A DNA stretch of 64,000 nt from NCBI RefSeq assembly GCF_014876775.1, contig NZ_CP062310.1:186001-250000 (forward strand). The letters run 5' to 3'. The position numbers and the translations under genes were made by a program. This DNA is from Infirmifilum lucidum. GTDB lineage: Archaea > Thermoproteota > Thermoprotei > Thermofilales > Thermofilaceae. Within the stretch, counting starts at the first letter, position 1, and each line of letters opens with the position of its first letter. The notes below the pieces were generated by a model. That model did not search any database, was not told the DNA's origin, and saw only the letters and a program-made list of their open reading frames with translations. Of the stretch, positions 42,912 to 52,674 are shown in pieces.

Positions 42912-44284
42912 CCCCTGTAGTGCCGCGCCATTTCCTCGTTCTCGGGCATCGAGAGTATAGCGTCCCAGACTTCTTCCGCTTGTTTCTCCGACTTGGTTCT
43001 CGGGTCTAGCATCAGCCAGTCTATGAGTATCTGCCTCCCGCCCTCGAGGAACGCTGTTAGGGCCATCTCCATTCTCAGCATGCGCGGCCAGAGTACGGCT
43101 TTCAGTATCTTGCCTGGGAGCTTGAGGCCCTGGGGCCTCTTCACGCCCTTCCCGGATACCTCTGCCGGTATCTCTACGGCCACGTCCCCGGGTAGGCCGT
43201 CGATGGCCCCCGTATTCGGGACGTTTACCTGGTAGGTGGCCGGCTGGTCGTTTGCAATAGAGTTTATGATCGGTACGAGTGACTCGTCGGTTCTCGTCTG
43301 CGGGAAGAAGCTGGATATGGGTACTCCGGGGTCTGAGGCTATCTTCTCGAGTAGGCTCGAGTACCACTCGTGCCTTGCCAAGTATACCATCCACCCTACC
43401 TCGCTGTCAGGCCCGCCCGTAGGCCCAAACCACTGCTGCTTTGTCTTGAGATCCCGGTGGTACATCCACGTCCCGCCCCTGACGGTGTCGCCCACTGGGA
43501 AGAGGCCGTAGCGCCTGTACATGTCTACAGCGGCCGGGCTCATCTGTATGTCGAACGGATCCCTCTGTGTGAGCCTCCACCTAGCCCAGTACTCCTGGGC
43601 CTTCCGCTCTATCCACTCGTCTATCAGGGGGTATAGGTTTCTGCCGGCGTAAGTGAGCTTGGTGAGCCATATCACATGGTTGAAGCCTATGGCCTCGAAC
43701 TCCACCTTCTCCGGGTCGTAGCCCAGCGCCCGCGCTATCTCCTTGTAGCCCAGGTGGCCGTGGCACAAGCCTATAACGTTGACTCTGGTCTCCCTCGAGA
43801 TGAGAGTTGTAAGCTCGAAGACAGGGTTTGCGACCTGCAGTAGCCACGCGTTCGGCGCGTACTGCTCGACATCCAGCGCGACCTCCAGCGCTAGCTTGAA
43901 CTGGTAGTACCCCCATATAGTGTGGTAGTCGCTCACCATGTTCCACTCAGTGCTGTTCACCCCCCTGTAGTACCCGTGCCTCTCTGATACCTCCCTCATC
44001 TTCTCGTAGTAGCCGTGGCCCCCGTACATCGCAGTGTTCACCACGAAGTCAGCATCCCTTACTGCCTCGCGGCGGTCAGCCGTGGAGTAGAACTTGTAGT
44101 CTGCGCCTAGCTCCGAGGCGTACCTCCTGGCGAAGCCTTCCACCAGCTTTAGCCTCCTGGCGTCGATGTCCACCAGGGCGACTTCGCTACCAAATAGAGT
44201 CGGCGTGTGCAGGAGGTCGTGTATTATCTTGGAGCTCCACGCTATGCTGCCTGCCCCTATTACTGCGATTTTGAGTTTTGCCAC
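42908..44284 (-). CDS. GH4 family NAD-dependent glycosidase
   Basis: 458 residues with the Rossmann start AVIGAGSIAWSS, an acidic DIDARRL after strand two, and the metal-binding Cys/His motif LCHGHLG. GH4 enzymes use NAD and Mn2+ by a redox mechanism; AglA-type alpha-glucosidase or alpha-galactosidase/galacturonidase is likely. It fits the local alpha-glucan pathway but the sugar cannot be told from sequence. Cytoplasmic. Confidence 0.8.
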   Translation of the reverse strand: MAKLKIAVIGAGSIAWSSKIIHDLLHTPTLFGSEVALVDIDARRLKLVEGFARRYASELGADYKFYSTADRREAVRDADFVVNTAMYGGHGYYEKMREVSERHGYYRGVNSTEWNMVSDYHTIWGYYQFKLALEVALDVEQYAPNAWLLQVANPVFELTTLISRETRVNVIGLCHGHLGYKEIARALGYDPEKVEFEAIGFNHVIWLTKLTYAGRNLYPLIDEWIERKAQEYWARWRLTQRDPFDIQMSPAAVDMYRRYGLFPVGDTVRGGTWMYHRDLKTKQQWFGPTGGPDSEVGWMVYLARHEWYSSLLEKIASDPGVPISSFFPQTRTDESLVPIINSIANDQPATYQVNVPNTGAIDGLPGDVAVEIPAEVSGKGVKRPQGLKLPGKILKAVLWPRMLRMEMALTAFLEGGRQILIDWLMLDPRTKSEKQAEEVWDAILSMPENEEMARHYRG

Positions 44285-44442
44285 GATACAAACGTTATCT
44301 CCTAGAAAATAACTTTTTCTAAATAATCGAGGGAAAGTCCATTCGAGCTACCGGGTGCTCTGGTCATGGGTTTTAGCCTTCACACGCCGGTTCGGTCAGG
44401 CCCTCGGCTTCAAGCCCGTAAGTCTAGGCGCGAGGGCCAGCC
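44285..44442. other. Spacer with an 8-bp inverted repeat, possible transposon remnant
   Basis: GGCCCTCG and CGAGGGCC (about 44396-44438) face each other across a loop, and GGCTTCAAGCC lies inside. The fold suggests an RNA or an IS605-type end, but no family can be named. Confidence 0.25.
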
Positions 44443-44769
44443 TTACCCGGAACACTTTTCCTTTGGTAGCTTTTCAAGGAGGGCTTTAAGCATGGATATC
44501 GCGTGGCAGTAGGCTTGCCGCCCTTTTTCCGTGAGTGTATAGTACTTTCTCCTCTCCACGTAATACGACTTTACAAGCCCCTCCGACTCCATTTTCCCCA
44601 GGACAACGTAGGGTAGGACTTTCCCCGGGTTGAAGCCATGTTTAGCTTCAATCTTCTTGGAGATGTCGTATGCGTAGGCGTCGCCCTCAGACAAGATTGA
44701 GGCTATGTACAGCCAGAGCACTTCGACTTGAATCTTCTTCTTCAGCCTTTCGAGAGCCCTTGTCTCCAC
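44443..44769 (-). CDS. PadR-family transcription regulator
   Basis: 108 residues, PadR winged helix (VEVLWLYIASILSEGDAYAY; SEGLVKSYYVERRKYYTLTEKG). It is divergent from the inositol phosphate synthase gene, and the spacer holds two tandem palindromes that could be its operator. It may repress itself and that gene. ATG 44769. Confidence 0.8.
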   Translation of the reverse strand: METRALERLKKKIQVEVLWLYIASILSEGDAYAYDISKKIEAKHGFNPGKVLPYVVLGKMESEGLVKSYYVERRKYYTLTEKGRQAYCHAISMLKALLEKLPKEKCSG

Positions 44770-44799
44770 GAGAATAGAGAGGAGAGCAGTATAATAAAT

Positions 44800-44808
44800 C
44801 TTAAATAT
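44800..44808 (+). promoter_or_regulatory. TATA box of the inositol phosphate synthase gene
   Basis: CTTAAATAT, about 25 nt before ATG 44829, as for a leaderless message. Confidence 0.45.
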
Positions 44809-44839
44809 CTAATGTTAATTAGACTCTAATGATGATTAG
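44809..44839. promoter_or_regulatory. Tandem palindromic operator before ino1
   Basis: Two 14-bp inverted repeats with the same pattern, CTAAT-N4-ATTAG: 44809-44822 (spacer GTTA) and 44826-44839 (spacer GATG), 3 bp apart and 17 bp in phase. They lie between the TATA box and the first codons of ino1, and directly upstream of the divergent PadR gene. This is a repressor-like site; PadR is the inferred binder. Confidence 0.5.
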
Positions 44840-45953
44840 AACGCTAGTAGTTGGTTTCGGGCAGGTAGCAGCGAACTTTGTGGTTGGGTTAGAACGGCTA
44901 AAGTCCGGGGAGCTCGAGCCCTATGGTGTTCCACTAGCTGGTTACGACTTCGGCGTGGGGGTCGACGAAGTCGAGATTGTGGGCGCCATAGACGTCGATG
45001 AGAGGAAAGTCGGGAGAGACCTAGCCAGTATCGTAGAAGGCTTCTACGGGTTTAAGAACCCTCCCAGAGCGCTCCGCGAAGTCTACATTTACAGGGGGCT
45101 GGGCGGAGAGTGGGTGAAGAATATTTTCCCCGTAAGAAGTGAGGAGTGGGGAGAGTCCTTAGCGAGGGTGGAGGACTTGTTCTCGGAGCTCAGGCCAGAC
45201 GTCGTGCTCGACGTTACTACAACTCAAAGCGCGCCGGCTTTCAGCAGTAGAGAAGAGTTGGAGAAGGCGGTGGCAAGCGGTAGTGCAGCACCGAGCCAGG
45301 TCTACGCTTATTTGGCCCTGAAAGCCTCGAAGCGTATTGGTTCGCTAGTCTACGTTAACTTAAACCCGACTCCTGTTGCCAACGCGCCAGCAATCCTCGA
45401 GCTCGCGGAGCAGTGCGGGTGCATAGTGCTGGGAGATGACGGCGCGACAGGTGCTACTCCCCTGACAGCCGACCTACTGGAGCACCTCAGGGAGCGTAAC
45501 AGGAGAGTGTACAGCATTGCCCAGTTCAACATTGGAGGCAACACCGACTTCCTGTCTCTGACCGACGAGAAGAGGAGTAGGGCGAAGGAGGATACGAAGA
45601 GTAGCATCGTGAAGGACATCTTGGGCTACGACGCACCGCACTACATAAAGCCCACGGGGTACCTCGAGCCTCTCGGGGACAAGAAGTTCGTGGCGATGCA
45701 CATCTGGTGGGAGAGCTTCAACGGAGCTGTAGACGAGCTGGTAGTAATCATGAGGATAAACGACAGCCCCGCGCTTGCAGGCCTCATGGTCGACCTGGCG
45801 AGGATCGGCTGGTGGCTGAAGTCGCGTGGGGTTAAGGGCACAGTCTACGAGGTTAATGCCTTCTACATGAAGAAGCCGGCCCCGCCTGGCTCCAGGAACG
45901 TTTCCCGCTACCGCGCCTACGAGCTCCTAAAGGAGTACCTCGGAGTAAAGTGA
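44829..45953 (+). CDS. ino1: myo-Inositol-1-phosphate synthase
   Basis: 374 residues with the Rossmann start VVGFGQVAANFVVG, VNLNPTPVANAPAI, LGDDGATGATPLTADLL and the active-site region NIGGNTDFLSL. It converts glucose 6-phosphate to inositol 1-phosphate, needed for inositol phospholipids or solutes such as di-inositol phosphate. ATG 44829 (or ATG 44832). It is probably under the control of the palindromic operator. Confidence 0.9.
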   Translation: MMIRTLVVGFGQVAANFVVGLERLKSGELEPYGVPLAGYDFGVGVDEVEIVGAIDVDERKVGRDLASIVEGFYGFKNPPRALREVYIYRGLGGEWVKNIFPVRSEEWGESLARVEDLFSELRPDVVLDVTTTQSAPAFSSREELEKAVASGSAAPSQVYAYLALKASKRIGSLVYVNLNPTPVANAPAILELAEQCGCIVLGDDGATGATPLTADLLEHLRERNRRVYSIAQFNIGGNTDFLSLTDEKRSRAKEDTKSSIVKDILGYDAPHYIKPTGYLEPLGDKKFVAMHIWWESFNGAVDELVVIMRINDSPALAGLMVDLARIGWWLKSRGVKGTVYEVNAFYMKKPAPPGSRNVSRYRAYELLKEYLGVK

Positions 45954-45957
45954 CTTC

Positions 45958-46643
45958 TCAGGCGATAGGCTCTACTTTTATCCACCCGGGCCATAAGAAG
46001 GCCCTCTTGTCAACGTGTGCTAGCTCCGCGAAGCCCAGGATCTTCCCATGAATGCGCGTCAGGCTGGCTAGATGCACTGCTCCGCCAGTTAAGTATTCCT
46101 CCTCTCCGCTCCTGTAGACAAGGTTGACTCTCTGGATCTCCACTGCCAGCGTCCTGGCTTGACCCGTCCTCTCTAGGATTTCTGGTACCGTGCCATTATC
46201 GTCGTGTACCTCCTCATTGCAGAGGCCGCGATCTCTCTGAGGCTAAAGCTCGCCGCTAGCGAGCCTTCTCTAACCTGCTAGTAGGAACTGTTGCTCGAAC
46301 CTCACAGCATCCCCGAACAGCACTACGCTAAATACTAGAGTAGAGCCCCTCTTGTACTCCTCGTTTAAGTTGAGGGACGGCTTCAGGACTAGGGGTCTTG
46401 AGACGCCCTGCGGCCCCCTAGGACATTCCCCTTGTTTAGAGTCCTGACGATGTAGCCGTAGGGGCAATTCTGAGCAAGCTCACACTTCGAGCATCTAGGC
46501 TCTCCTCGGAGGCAGAAGCCTGCGAGCATAGCTGCGAGAGCTCCTCTTGTGAGGTTGCCCTTCCACCTGGGTAGCTCTAAGTCCTCCTCGAAAAGGAGCT
46601 CAAGAGTGTACATCTTCGCAAGAACGTCTCTAGGCTTACTCAT
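45958..46643 (-). pseudogene. Decayed Cas6-like RAMP endoribonuclease gene
   Basis: Three frames together spell a Cas6-like (COG5551) protein. Frame one (46643-46389) has KGNLTRGALAAMLAG and a CSKCELAQNCPYGY zinc motif. Frame two has RPLVLKPSLNLNEEYKRGST, then VVLFGDAV. After an in-frame stop, another frame gives DDNGTVPEILERTGQ, and LGFAELAHVDKRAF closes the C-terminus. At least two frameshifts and a stop break it. No CRISPR array or other cas gene is visible in this window. Confidence 0.6.
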
Positions 46644-46709
46644 CGGTGTCTTCGATAAGTAGCCTCACATGTGAGTATTCACAGATCTCGCCGCGATAAT
46701 TTAATTATG

Positions 46710-48072
46710 GAATGATTAATCGGTCAATCTTCTTTGACCGAGAGTGGGACTTAAGTCCCTAGAAGAGGAGTACGAGAGGAACAGGTTCTCCTTTGTAGTT
46801 ATATTCGGCCGTAGACGCGTTGGTAAAACATTCCTCCTCAAACAGTTCCTCCGCGATAAACCAGACTCTGTCTATATATACGTGTCTGAGATGCCGCCAG
46901 ACGAGTTGCGCGAGAGCATCTCGTGGGAGCTGCGCGAGAAGGTCGGTATTAGAGTCCCGAGGAACCCGAGCTGGAGAGACATTTTCGGCGGCGTGTTCAG
47001 GGCTTCACGCGACAGGAGGGTTGTCCTGGCGGTAGACGAGTTCCAGAGGCTTGTAGACGTGGATAGGGCTGCTCTAACAGAGCTCCAGAGAGTCATAGAT
47101 GAGGAGGCTGCTAGTAGCAGGTTAATGCTTATTGCTAGCGGATCTGCGGTAGGCATGGTTGAGCGCTTCTTCAAGGGTGGGCAACCCCTCTACGGCAGGG
47201 CCACGAGCTTCTTAAAGCTCAAGCCCTTCGACTACCGGACAGCGTGTAAGTTTCTACGTGAGAGGCTCGGCGCTACACCCCTAGAGTCTCTCGAGCTCTA
47301 CGCGGTCTTCGGCGGAACCCCCTACTACCTCTCCCTCCTGGAGAGCCCGGATTGGGGCGTGGAGGCCGAGAGGCTTGTCCTCGACAATAGGTCGCCTCTG
47401 TACTACGAGCCCGAGTTCCTCTTGAGGACGGAGTTGAGGGGGAGCCTAGTCTACTTTGAAGTCTTGAGGCTCTTGGCTTCCGGTAAGAGTTCTTTTAGCG
47501 GGCTCGCCGGGAGCCTTAAGACGGCTAGGACGTCGCTCAACTACTACCTTAAGGTGCTGATAGAGGATATGGACATAGTAGAGCGGGACGAGCCAGTCAT
47601 GGGCGGTAGGCCGGTATACAGGATTAAGGACAACTTCTACAGGTTCTGGTTCCGGTACGTCCACCCGAATAGGAGCCTCCTGGAGCTTGGGAGTAAGGGG
47701 GAAGTCTTGGAGGTTGTCAAGAGAGATTTCCAGTCGTACCTCGGGGTAGTCTTCCAGGACGTCGTGAGGGAGGGCCTACACATGCTCCACTTGCCCTTTA
47801 GGCCGTGGAGAGTTGGGAGCTGGAGAAGGGCTGGAGAAGAGATTGATGCAGTGGCTGTGGACGAGAAACAGGAGAAGGCTATCGTCGTCGAGGCAAAATG
47901 TCGTGAGCTGGGACTGCGCGAAGCTGAGAAAGTCCTCGAAGACCTCAAGAGTAAGGCTAGAGCAGTGCCTGCACTAGAGAAGCTGTACGGTGTCGCGGCG
48001 TTAAAGGTGGACGGCAGGGAAGAGCTGGAAGAGAGAGGTTTCCTTGTCTTCGAGCTCAAAGACTTCTGCTAG
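46710..48072 (+). CDS. Archaeal AAA ATPase with DUF234, N-terminal frameshift
   Basis: From GTG 46744: 442 residues with Walker A FGRRRVGKTF, Walker B VVLAVDEF and a C-terminal DUF234-type part with EIDAVAVDEKQEKAIVVEAK, a PD-(D/E)XK-like pattern. The usual start of this family, FFDREWELKSLEEEY, is present but split. ATG 46710 reads MINRSIFFDREW and then shifts out of frame by one missing base near 46745. The protein from 46744 lacks about 14 N-terminal residues but keeps Walker A. The gene may be recently disabled or still partly active. Confidence 0.7.
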
Positions 48073-49205
48073 CTTCCCTCGCGGCAGTAGGCTCTAATGT
48101 ACCTGTAGACGTCGCCTATCCTGGGCCTATCTCTGTACGCTACAACGTAGTGCGGGAGGTTTTTCCACGCTGAGACAGCTAGCCTCTCGTCCACGAGGAC
48201 GAGTATCGGGAAGCCGAGCACCGCTAGCTTTTCAAACTTCCTCCTTAAGTACTCCTGGCTCCAGAACCCCGCTATCTCGATGTAGAGATCCCCTACTCTG
48301 AAGTCCGGGATGTATATCCTCCCGCCAACAACGAGTACATCCGGCTCCCTCTCCACCCTGCAGAGCTTTGAGAGCTGTCTGTAGAAGTCGCGTTCAACGG
48401 TACTGTCAAACAGCTCTTCCCTCAGGGGTTCTGGGAGGAGCCCCGGGGCAGTGCTCTTCTCCTCCCTGAAGGTGAGAGTCTTCCCGTGGAGCCGGACTCT
48501 AGCTTCGATGCTCCAGTCTTCGAAGCCGAAGACGTGGGGTATGAACTTCGCGAGCCTAGTCCCGTACCTCTCAGTCTGCTTGAGTATAGATACAGGCCCG
48601 TCAATGACTAGCCTGACCCTGCTCCCCGCGTCCTCGGCCACGTACATCAGCCCGTAAGCCTTAAGGGCTCTTATAGCTGGCTTCACCTCTGAGCCCTTTG
48701 CCTTGAACGTCACGCTAAGCTCTAGACACTTGAACAGTAGGGTCTGGACGAGAGACGTGTTGTACATGGCTACCAGCTCTTCAGGCGTCATAGAGGGTAG
48801 ATCTGTGATCTCGAGCTCGTCCTCGAAGGCCTTAGAGAAGAGCCTCTCGACTTCACTGGGAGGAATGCCAAACTTTGACGCGACGCTCTCGAAGACAAGT
48901 GAACGATCCACGGGGTCTACGACCGGGAACTGCTTCGAGGCTGTCCTGAACACTTCAACTCTGATCCTCGTCACGAGTTTCTTGTCGACGTCCTCTACCT
49001 TGAGGCTTCTCTCCAGGACGTGGGCTAGCCCCCTGGCTAGCTTGGGGTCGAATGGCGCCTCTCTGAGCCTCTCCCTGGCCTCTCCCAGCTTGAGGCCCGG
49101 CTTGTACAGGTCTATGACGTACTCTGCCGGCCCCACGTCCTCCAAGTATAACGGCCTAACAGTATTACCCCTCCTCGATACCCTGAGCAGTTCAGCTGGC
49201 AGCAC
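48069..49205 (-). CDS. bax1: Bax1 nuclease (DUF790), partner of XPB
   Basis: 378 residues, DUF790. The C-terminal part has a PD-(D/E)XK-like pattern (IPDFRVGDLYIEIAGFWS). Bax1 binds archaeal XPB and cuts DNA 5' to bubbles in the nucleotide excision repair-like reaction. Its start touches the XPB stop. It overlaps the end of the ATPase gene by 4 bp, tail to tail. Confidence 0.85.
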   Translation of the reverse strand: MLPAELLRVSRRGNTVRPLYLEDVGPAEYVIDLYKPGLKLGEARERLREAPFDPKLARGLAHVLERSLKVEDVDKKLVTRIRVEVFRTASKQFPVVDPVDRSLVFESVASKFGIPPSEVERLFSKAFEDELEITDLPSMTPEELVAMYNTSLVQTLLFKCLELSVTFKAKGSEVKPAIRALKAYGLMYVAEDAGSRVRLVIDGPVSILKQTERYGTRLAKFIPHVFGFEDWSIEARVRLHGKTLTFREEKSTAPGLLPEPLREELFDSTVERDFYRQLSKLCRVEREPDVLVVGGRIYIPDFRVGDLYIEIAGFWSQEYLRRKFEKLAVLGFPILVLVDERLAVSAWKNLPHYVVAYRDRPRIGDVYRYIRAYCREGS

Positions 49206-50545
49206 TAAATATCCCTCCGCCTTCTCCTTGACGCTGCGACTTCTCTAGTGCTTGCAGTTACTACCTCGTAGATTTTAGCCTTGCCAGGCTTTAGCCTGAG
49301 GGCGCGGCCTATCCGCTGGATAAACTGCCTCCTGGAGGACGTGCCGCCCAGTATGACTACGACGTTTACATCTGGCACGTCAATGCCTTCATCCAGAACC
49401 TTCCCAGTAACTATTGCCCGGAAGACGCCTGTCCTGAAGCCCTCTAGAACAATCCTCCTCTCCTCGCTACTCGTGTCGTGGGTTATGAGGGGTATGAGGT
49501 ACCTCTCAGAGACAGCTCTCGCCAGCGAAGTGTACTCCGTGAATATCAGTATCTTGTCCCCCCTGTGCCTCGCCAAGATGTCCGCGACGGCGTTGACTTT
49601 ACTTTCCGAGTTGAACAGTATGCTCCTCATCCTCACCCACGCTTCGAGGGCCCTCCTAGCCCCAGGATCCCTGCCACTGAGCATGACCAGCTTGCGGAAC
49701 TCGGCTGGGCTCTTAAACTTCAGGTTCTTTCTCCGTATGTATTCGAGGTATATCTTCTCGAGGCGCCTGTACTCTTCCTCTTCCTCCTCTCCCAGCCTGA
49801 CTTTTACTACTTCGACCTCGAATTCCGCCAAGTAGCGTCCAGAGGCCTCGGAGACGCGCATCTCGTAGACTACTGGGCCGACGAGCTCGTCGAGGAGAGC
49901 GTGGAGGTTGTCTGAGCGCTCGGGGGTTGCTGTGAGGCCTAGCCTGTAGGGCGCAGGCGATAGCTCGGCTATCTGCCTGTAGGACTCGGAGGGGAGGTGG
50001 TGGACTTCGTCGAATACCAGGAAGGGGTACTTCGGGCCCAACGCTTCCACCGAGAGGTATGCTGAGTCGTAGGTCGTCACGAGGAGGCAGTTCTCTTCTT
50101 TCTCCTCGCCGTACCAGGCTCCAACTTTCCCGGGGAAGTAGCGGCTAAGCCTCCTGCGCCACTGCTCGACCAGCTCGACTGTAGGCACTACGACCATGGC
50201 GGGCGTGGAGAGCTCAGCTATAGCGGCTATCGCCACGAAGGTCTTACCAGCGCCGGTGGGCATCACGATGACACCGCGTCTGTAGCGGAGCCAGGCCTCG
50301 AGGGCCTCGCGCTGGTAGTGCCTGAGCTCGGGCTTCACCTTAGCCTCGACTTTACTGCAAGCCGGCTGCATGACGCGGTCCTCGAAGGGTATACCCTTCT
50401 CCTCGAGGACGCGCTTCAGCCTGGAGTAGTGGATTGCCATACACCTGTACTTTTTGACCCTGGGGTCGAACACGGCAAAACCTAGAGCCTCGCGGGGAGG
50501 GTCTCCCTCGATCAGTATCGTGCCTCTATCCCACAGTAGCTCCAC
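49205..50545 (-). CDS. xpb: XPB/Rad25-like DNA helicase
   Basis: 446 residues, superfamily 2. Walker A MPTGAGKTF, box DEVHH, TATPERSD, and the C-terminal helicase motifs FTEYTSLARAV and QRIGRALR. The RED motif region of XPB and the N-terminal damage-recognition part are short. It unwinds DNA with Bax1 for repair. Start GTG 50545. Confidence 0.9.
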   Translation of the reverse strand: MELLWDRGTILIEGDPPREALGFAVFDPRVKKYRCMAIHYSRLKRVLEEKGIPFEDRVMQPACSKVEAKVKPELRHYQREALEAWLRYRRGVIVMPTGAGKTFVAIAAIAELSTPAMVVVPTVELVEQWRRRLSRYFPGKVGAWYGEEKEENCLLVTTYDSAYLSVEALGPKYPFLVFDEVHHLPSESYRQIAELSPAPYRLGLTATPERSDNLHALLDELVGPVVYEMRVSEASGRYLAEFEVEVVKVRLGEEEEEEYRRLEKIYLEYIRRKNLKFKSPAEFRKLVMLSGRDPGARRALEAWVRMRSILFNSESKVNAVADILARHRGDKILIFTEYTSLARAVSERYLIPLITHDTSSEERRIVLEGFRTGVFRAIVTGKVLDEGIDVPDVNVVVILGGTSSRRQFIQRIGRALRLKPGKAKIYEVVTASTREVAASRRRRRDI

Positions 50546-50576
50546 AACCCCAACAGGGGAGAAGCATGTAATAAAC

Positions 50577-51953
50577 TTAGGGTTGTAGATTCTCCAAGGT
50601 ACTACACGCTTCTATGAGCCTCCTGATGTTCTGGTACTTGTCGGTCCATACGTTCAGCCAGTCGTCTTTCAGGATCCCGCCGGTGTCCCTGCTGTTCGGG
50701 TTCCAGCTCCAGTAGAAGAAGCCACATATCCTATTCTGGATTAGCCAGTCGACGAACTTGTCCTGCCAGGCCCTGTCCCTCGGGTCGCCCCCATGCCCGT
50801 ACCTGCCGCCGAACTCCCCAATGACTATGGGGAAGCCGAGGCTTGCCCTTACGTAGCCGAAGTTCTGCATCCATATCGCCGGCATGTTTTCGGGGAAATC
50901 TGGGTCGCTGAAGTAGGGTTGCCTTGAGACGTCGGGCCCGTAGACATGCGGCGAGTACGCGACCTTCTCGGGGGGCAACCCCACGGGGCACTCGTAGACA
51001 GCCCGCAAGTTCTCGCCCCAGTTGAGCGAGTAGGGGTAGAGCGCTCTTGAGTCTACCTCGAGTTTCGACTTATACGTGCCTTCGACGAAGATTAGCCAGT
51101 GGGGCGCTACTTCGAGTATTCTTGACCCGACTTTCTCGACTGCTAGGCGCCAGTCTGTAGCTGGGTCACCTGTACACCACGTAGCTCCCCAGGGCTCGTT
51201 TCGGACGTCGGCCCCAATGACGTTTGGGTACTTGGAGAGACGCCTCGCGACTTCCAGCCACGTCTGTATAAACATGTCTTCGCTGACCTCGTCTGAGTAC
51301 CAGAGAGACTCGATCTCGTCACACCCCAGCCTGTGGTAGTCCAGCAGGACATACATCCCAAGCTCGTTGGCCTTCGCGATAATCTTCTCCATGATGTCCA
51401 GGGAGGTTAGACCTCTCAAGTCCGGGTTAAGATCGTAGTTTATGCTGGATGGAAGTGTCCCGTTTCTAACAGAGTACGTGCAGAAGGGAAGCCTTATGGC
51501 GTTAAAGCCGAGACTCTTCATCTGCCTGAGCATGTCCTCCCAGTTCCTGGCCCAAAGCCCGTGCACGACAAAAGTCCTCGTCTCGAAGCCGAACCAGTTA
51601 ACACCGTACAGGCGGACGACTCTGACTCTGCAGTCGGTCAGATTCATCGCGTAGAGCTCCCCGTTCTTCGTGAAGTAAAATACCTGGAGAGCGGCGTGTA
51701 GCATACTGCTGGCGTAAGATGCGTTAAAGTATACTGTGAGATTACACGGAGATGCAGGTGGGGTTGGCGAGTTGCCTAGACTCGTTTTCCCTACTGATTC
51801 ATTCAGAAAGCCCCGGGTAGAGCCAGTCTGCGGCACTCCGTAGCGGGTATTTGCTCTATGCGCCGCACTGAGAAAAATTGATAGGAGAAGGATACTAGAT
51901 ATCAGCAGAATAACTAGGAGCGGATTACGGGTCGCAGTTTTCCTTAATAGCAC
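50577..51953 (-). CDS. GH5 cellulase/endoglucanase, membrane-anchored or secreted
   Basis: 458 residues. N-terminal signal or anchor (about 12-30), a Ser/Pro/Thr/Asn-rich linker, then a GH5 barrel with acid/base Glu in ADVRNEPWG and nucleophile Glu in VIGEFGG. Similar to archaeal hyperthermophilic endoglucanases. It lies outside the alpha-glucan cluster and would act on beta-glucans outside the cell. GTG 51953 is taken as start. Confidence 0.85.
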   Translation of the reverse strand: MLLRKTATRNPLLVILLISSILLLSIFLSAAHRANTRYGVPQTGSTRGFLNESVGKTSLGNSPTPPASPCNLTVYFNASYASSMLHAALQVFYFTKNGELYAMNLTDCRVRVVRLYGVNWFGFETRTFVVHGLWARNWEDMLRQMKSLGFNAIRLPFCTYSVRNGTLPSSINYDLNPDLRGLTSLDIMEKIIAKANELGMYVLLDYHRLGCDEIESLWYSDEVSEDMFIQTWLEVARRLSKYPNVIGADVRNEPWGATWCTGDPATDWRLAVEKVGSRILEVAPHWLIFVEGTYKSKLEVDSRALYPYSLNWGENLRAVYECPVGLPPEKVAYSPHVYGPDVSRQPYFSDPDFPENMPAIWMQNFGYVRASLGFPIVIGEFGGRYGHGGDPRDRAWQDKFVDWLIQNRICGFFYWSWNPNSRDTGGILKDDWLNVWTDKYQNIRRLIEACSTLENLQP

Positions 51954-51966
51954 ATTGTTTTCACCG

Positions 51967-52674
51967 TTAGGCTATTCTCCTACCAAAGCCAGACTTTGTT
52001 GGACTCTTATCGTACACCTGTTCCACATGTAATATATATACTGGCCTGTCGCCCCTGCCTTCTGGTGGTGTATAGTGGTAGGCATCATGGATCAATGTCA
52101 CAAGCCTGTGGTAAATGTCGTCAGTGTGTATGGTTATTTTCCCCTTCACTTCGAAGCTTATGCTCGGCGGCTGGAAGAAGAGCAGGCTTGCAGTCCTGCT
52201 ATGCTGAACTATATTCCACGTCTGCCTAGGCCTGTCTCTTAGCCTCTTAGCCAGCTCTACAGTTGCTAGCTTCTCGAAGTCAATGTACTTTTCAGCAACT
52301 CCGCGTGGGTGGTATACTAGCTGTAAGAGTAACTTTGCGCCACGTAGGCTGTGCTCCTCGTATAACCTTCTAAGCTTCTCTCCATCCCCGTAGGCTCTCG
52401 AATATTCCTCGTCTGAAAGCTTCAAGTGCTCTTCCAGTCTTCTTACGACGTCCATAGCATACTCCTCGCGTGGGACATACCCGCAGCCGACAATCTTCGC
52501 ATTGAGCACAATCTCCCCGTTGATGCAAGCCGCAGTCACGAGTGCAGGGTTGTGGCGTGTGAACTCTAGGAAAAACCTCTCCGGATCCACCTTGACTCCG
52601 TCTATGAACTGTTGTAGCAAGGCTCTCCTAGCATAGTAGTTCCACTCTAGGAAAACATCGGGTAGCCTGGCCAT
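51967..52674 (-). CDS. Protein of unknown function
   Basis: 235 residues from ATG 52674, chosen because a TATA-like GTTATTTGCT at about 52692-52703 fits about 25 nt upstream; a longer frame reaches 52698. Soluble, mixed alpha/beta, no TM. No family recognised. The last part (SISFEVKGKITIHTDDIYHR) is beta-rich. Confidence 0.55.
   Translation of the reverse strand: MARLPDVFLEWNYYARRALLQQFIDGVKVDPERFFLEFTRHNPALVTAACINGEIVLNAKIVGCGYVPREEYAMDVVRRLEEHLKLSDEEYSRAYGDGEKLRRLYEEHSLRGAKLLLQLVYHPRGVAEKYIDFEKLATVELAKRLRDRPRQTWNIVQHSRTASLLFFQPPSISFEVKGKITIHTDDIYHRLVTLIHDAYHYTPPEGRGDRPVYILHVEQVYDKSPTKSGFGRRIA

Noticed and set aside
44285-44442. GAGGGAAAGTCC resembling the first conserved region of RNase P RNA
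   Set aside because: The region is only 158 bp and the partner conserved region (AGAAnnnGGCUUA) is absent.
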